Position numbers and translations under genes: made by a program
Shown: piece by piece, positions 15,235-16,099 of the stretch
Layout: every line of letters starts with the position of its first letter
Position numbering within the stretch: the first letter of the stretch is position 1
Assembly (NCBI GenBank): GCA_012274165.1
Contig: JAAPAA010000091.1
Coordinates: 1 to 16,099, forward strand
DNA length: 16,099 nucleotides
Direction of reading: 5' to 3'
Source: Thiobacillaceae bacterium
GTDB taxonomy: Bacteria; Pseudomonadota; Gammaproteobacteria; Burkholderiales; Thiobacillaceae
Notes under the pieces: generated by a model
The model's input: the letters and a program-made list of their open reading frames with translations, nothing else
Databases searched by the model: none
What the model was told of the DNA's origin: nothing

Positions 15235-16099
15235 GCACGCCGGCCAACCCACCGCCCAACCTCGACCCATTTGCAGTGTTTGCGGCGCAGGCGGCTCCGC
15301 CGCCGCCGCCCGCCGCCGCGGCTGCGGGTAAGCCGCTGTCATCGGTTCTTTCGGGCCCCGTCCTCGCCGCTGACTTGCCGGAGATTCGAAGCGGCTCCAA
15401 CCCTCTGGCGGTGGCAGCCAATCCACTGCTCAATCTGATACCCCAGATTCGCGTGATGGCCCAGCACCCGGACCCCGGCCAACTGCGCAACTACCTGGTG
15501 GAGCAGGTCCAGCTTTTTGAGCGGCGTGCGCGCGAGGTAATGGTTCCGCCCGAAACGGTGATCGGTGCTCGTTATGCGCTGTGCACGGCCCTGGATGAAA
15601 CCGCGGCGAAGACCCCGTGGGGCGGCGGCGGCGCCTGGTCGCGCCACAGCTTGCTGGTGACGTTTCACAACGAAACCTGGGGCGGGGAAAAGTTTTTCCA
15701 GGTACTTGCCCGCCTGGTGCAAGATCCCAAGAAGTACATTGACCTGATTGAGATGATGGCCGTGTGCATTGCGCTGGGCTTTGAGGGTCGTTTCGGTGTG
15801 GTGGACAACGGCCGCACCCAGCTCGATACCCTGCGCAGGCGCTTGGTGGAAATCATTCACGGGGCGCGCGGGGAGTTTCCCAGAGCACTGTCCCAGCACT
15901 GGCAAGGCGCCAAGTCCGACGGCAAGGCCACGTGGGGCTTCCTGCCGATGTGGGTTGCGGCAGGGACGACGTTGCTGCTGCTGGCGGCCATTTACTTCCT
16001 CTACTCCTTCTTGTTGGCGGGCAAATCCAGCGAGGTTTTCAGCGCGATTGCCGGCATTCGCCTGCCCAAGGCGCAAGCGGCCGTGGTTCAGGCAGCGCC
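15231..16099 (+). CDS. tssL: TssL (DotU/IcmH family) inner-membrane protein, truncated by the window end
   Basis: The frame is open from ATG 15231 to the window edge (289 codons), so the C-terminus is unseen. A Pro/Ala-rich N-terminal lead (about residues 4-32, including PPPPP and AAAAA) precedes the DotU cytoplasmic domain. Visible motifs there are 'NPLLNLIPQIR', 'RNYLVEQVQLFERRA' and 'ARYALCTALDETAAKTPWG'. Also present are 'HSLLVTFHNETWGGEKFFQVL' and 'LIEMMAVCIALGFEGRFGV'. One membrane helix follows at about 239-262 (LPMWVAAGTTLLLLAAIYFL), and about 27 further residues reach into the periplasm. TssL binds TssK and TssM in the membrane complex. A peptidoglycan-binding OmpA-like C-terminal domain, found in some TssL proteins, could follow but is not visible. 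The start overlaps the tssK stop (ATGA). Confidence 0.96.
   Translation, partial: MSTPANPPPNLDPFAVFAAQAAPPPPPAAAAAGKPLSSVLSGPVLAADLPEIRSGSNPLAVAANPLLNLIPQIRVMAQHPDPGQLRNYLVEQVQLFERRAREVMVPPETVIGARYALCTALDETAAKTPWGGGGAWSRHSLLVTFHNETWGGEKFFQVLARLVQDPKKYIDLIEMMAVCIALGFEGRFGVVDNGRTQLDTLRRRLVEIIHGARGEFPRALSQHWQGAKSDGKATWGFLPMWVAAGTTLLLLAAIYFLYSFLLAGKSSEVFSAIAGIRLPKAQAAVVQAA
15291..15327 (+). repeat. CCG/GCC-rich low-complexity tract encoding Pro/Ala run in TssL
   Basis: Four consecutive CCG codons (15297-15308) are followed by CCC and a run of GCC/GCG/GCT codons, giving PPPPPAAAAA near the TssL N-terminus. It is a simple coding tract for a flexible cytoplasmic lead. Slippage in units of three would change linker length without breaking the frame. 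Confidence 0.6.

Overview
The window is one stretch of a type VI secretion system (T6SS) locus. All 14 genes lie on the + strand, tightly packed, with no gap above about 110 bases. Order: tssA (3' end only) - tssB - tssC - hcp (tssD) - tagJ - tssE - tssF - tssG - clpV (tssH) - vgrG (tssI) - HEAT-repeat-like gene - small helical gene - tssK - tssL (5' part only). No RNA gene, insertion sequence, CRISPR array or attachment site was seen.

The DNA is moderately GC-rich (roughly 60% by eye). The proteins are Proteobacterial T6SS proteins. The block tssA-B-C-hcp-tagJ-E-F-G-clpV-vgrG is the order of the Pseudomonas aeruginosa HSI-I locus and of related loci in Burkholderiales (Bordetella/Achromobacter-like and neighbours). 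A beta-proteobacterium of the Burkholderiales is the best guess, but genus cannot be read from this window.

Layout: 1-2307 holds the end of the baseplate/cap protein TssA and the contractile sheath pair TssB/TssC. Bases 2308-2415 form a hairpin-bearing spacer ahead of hcp. Bases 2416-3716 encode the tube protein Hcp and the sheath-associated accessory TagJ. Bases 3735-7286 encode the baseplate proteins TssE, TssF and TssG. Bases 7279-9957 encode the sheath-recycling AAA+ ATPase ClpV, and 9989-12367 the VgrG spike. Bases 12367-13870 hold two non-core genes. Bases 13900-16099 encode the baseplate-membrane connector TssK and the inner-membrane protein TssL, which runs off the end.

Together these genes encode the phage-tail-like part of the machine (tube, sheath, baseplate, spike, disassembly motor) and the start of the membrane-complex part. 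Missing from the window, and possibly outside it, are tssJ, tssM, PAAR, the post-translational regulators (Fha, PpkA, PppA, TagF) and any recognisable effector/immunity pair. Most genes abut or overlap (tssF/tssG 4 nt, tssG/clpV 8 nt, vgrG/HEAT 1 nt, tssK/tssL 4 nt), which points to one co-transcribed, translationally coupled unit.

The least ordinary part is 12367-13870. A HEAT-like alpha-repeat protein and a 128-residue, proline-free helical-hairpin protein sit between the spike gene and tssK, coupled to vgrG. Neither is a T6SS core component or a recognised adaptor family, so both are candidates for cargo-loading, effector or accessory functions.
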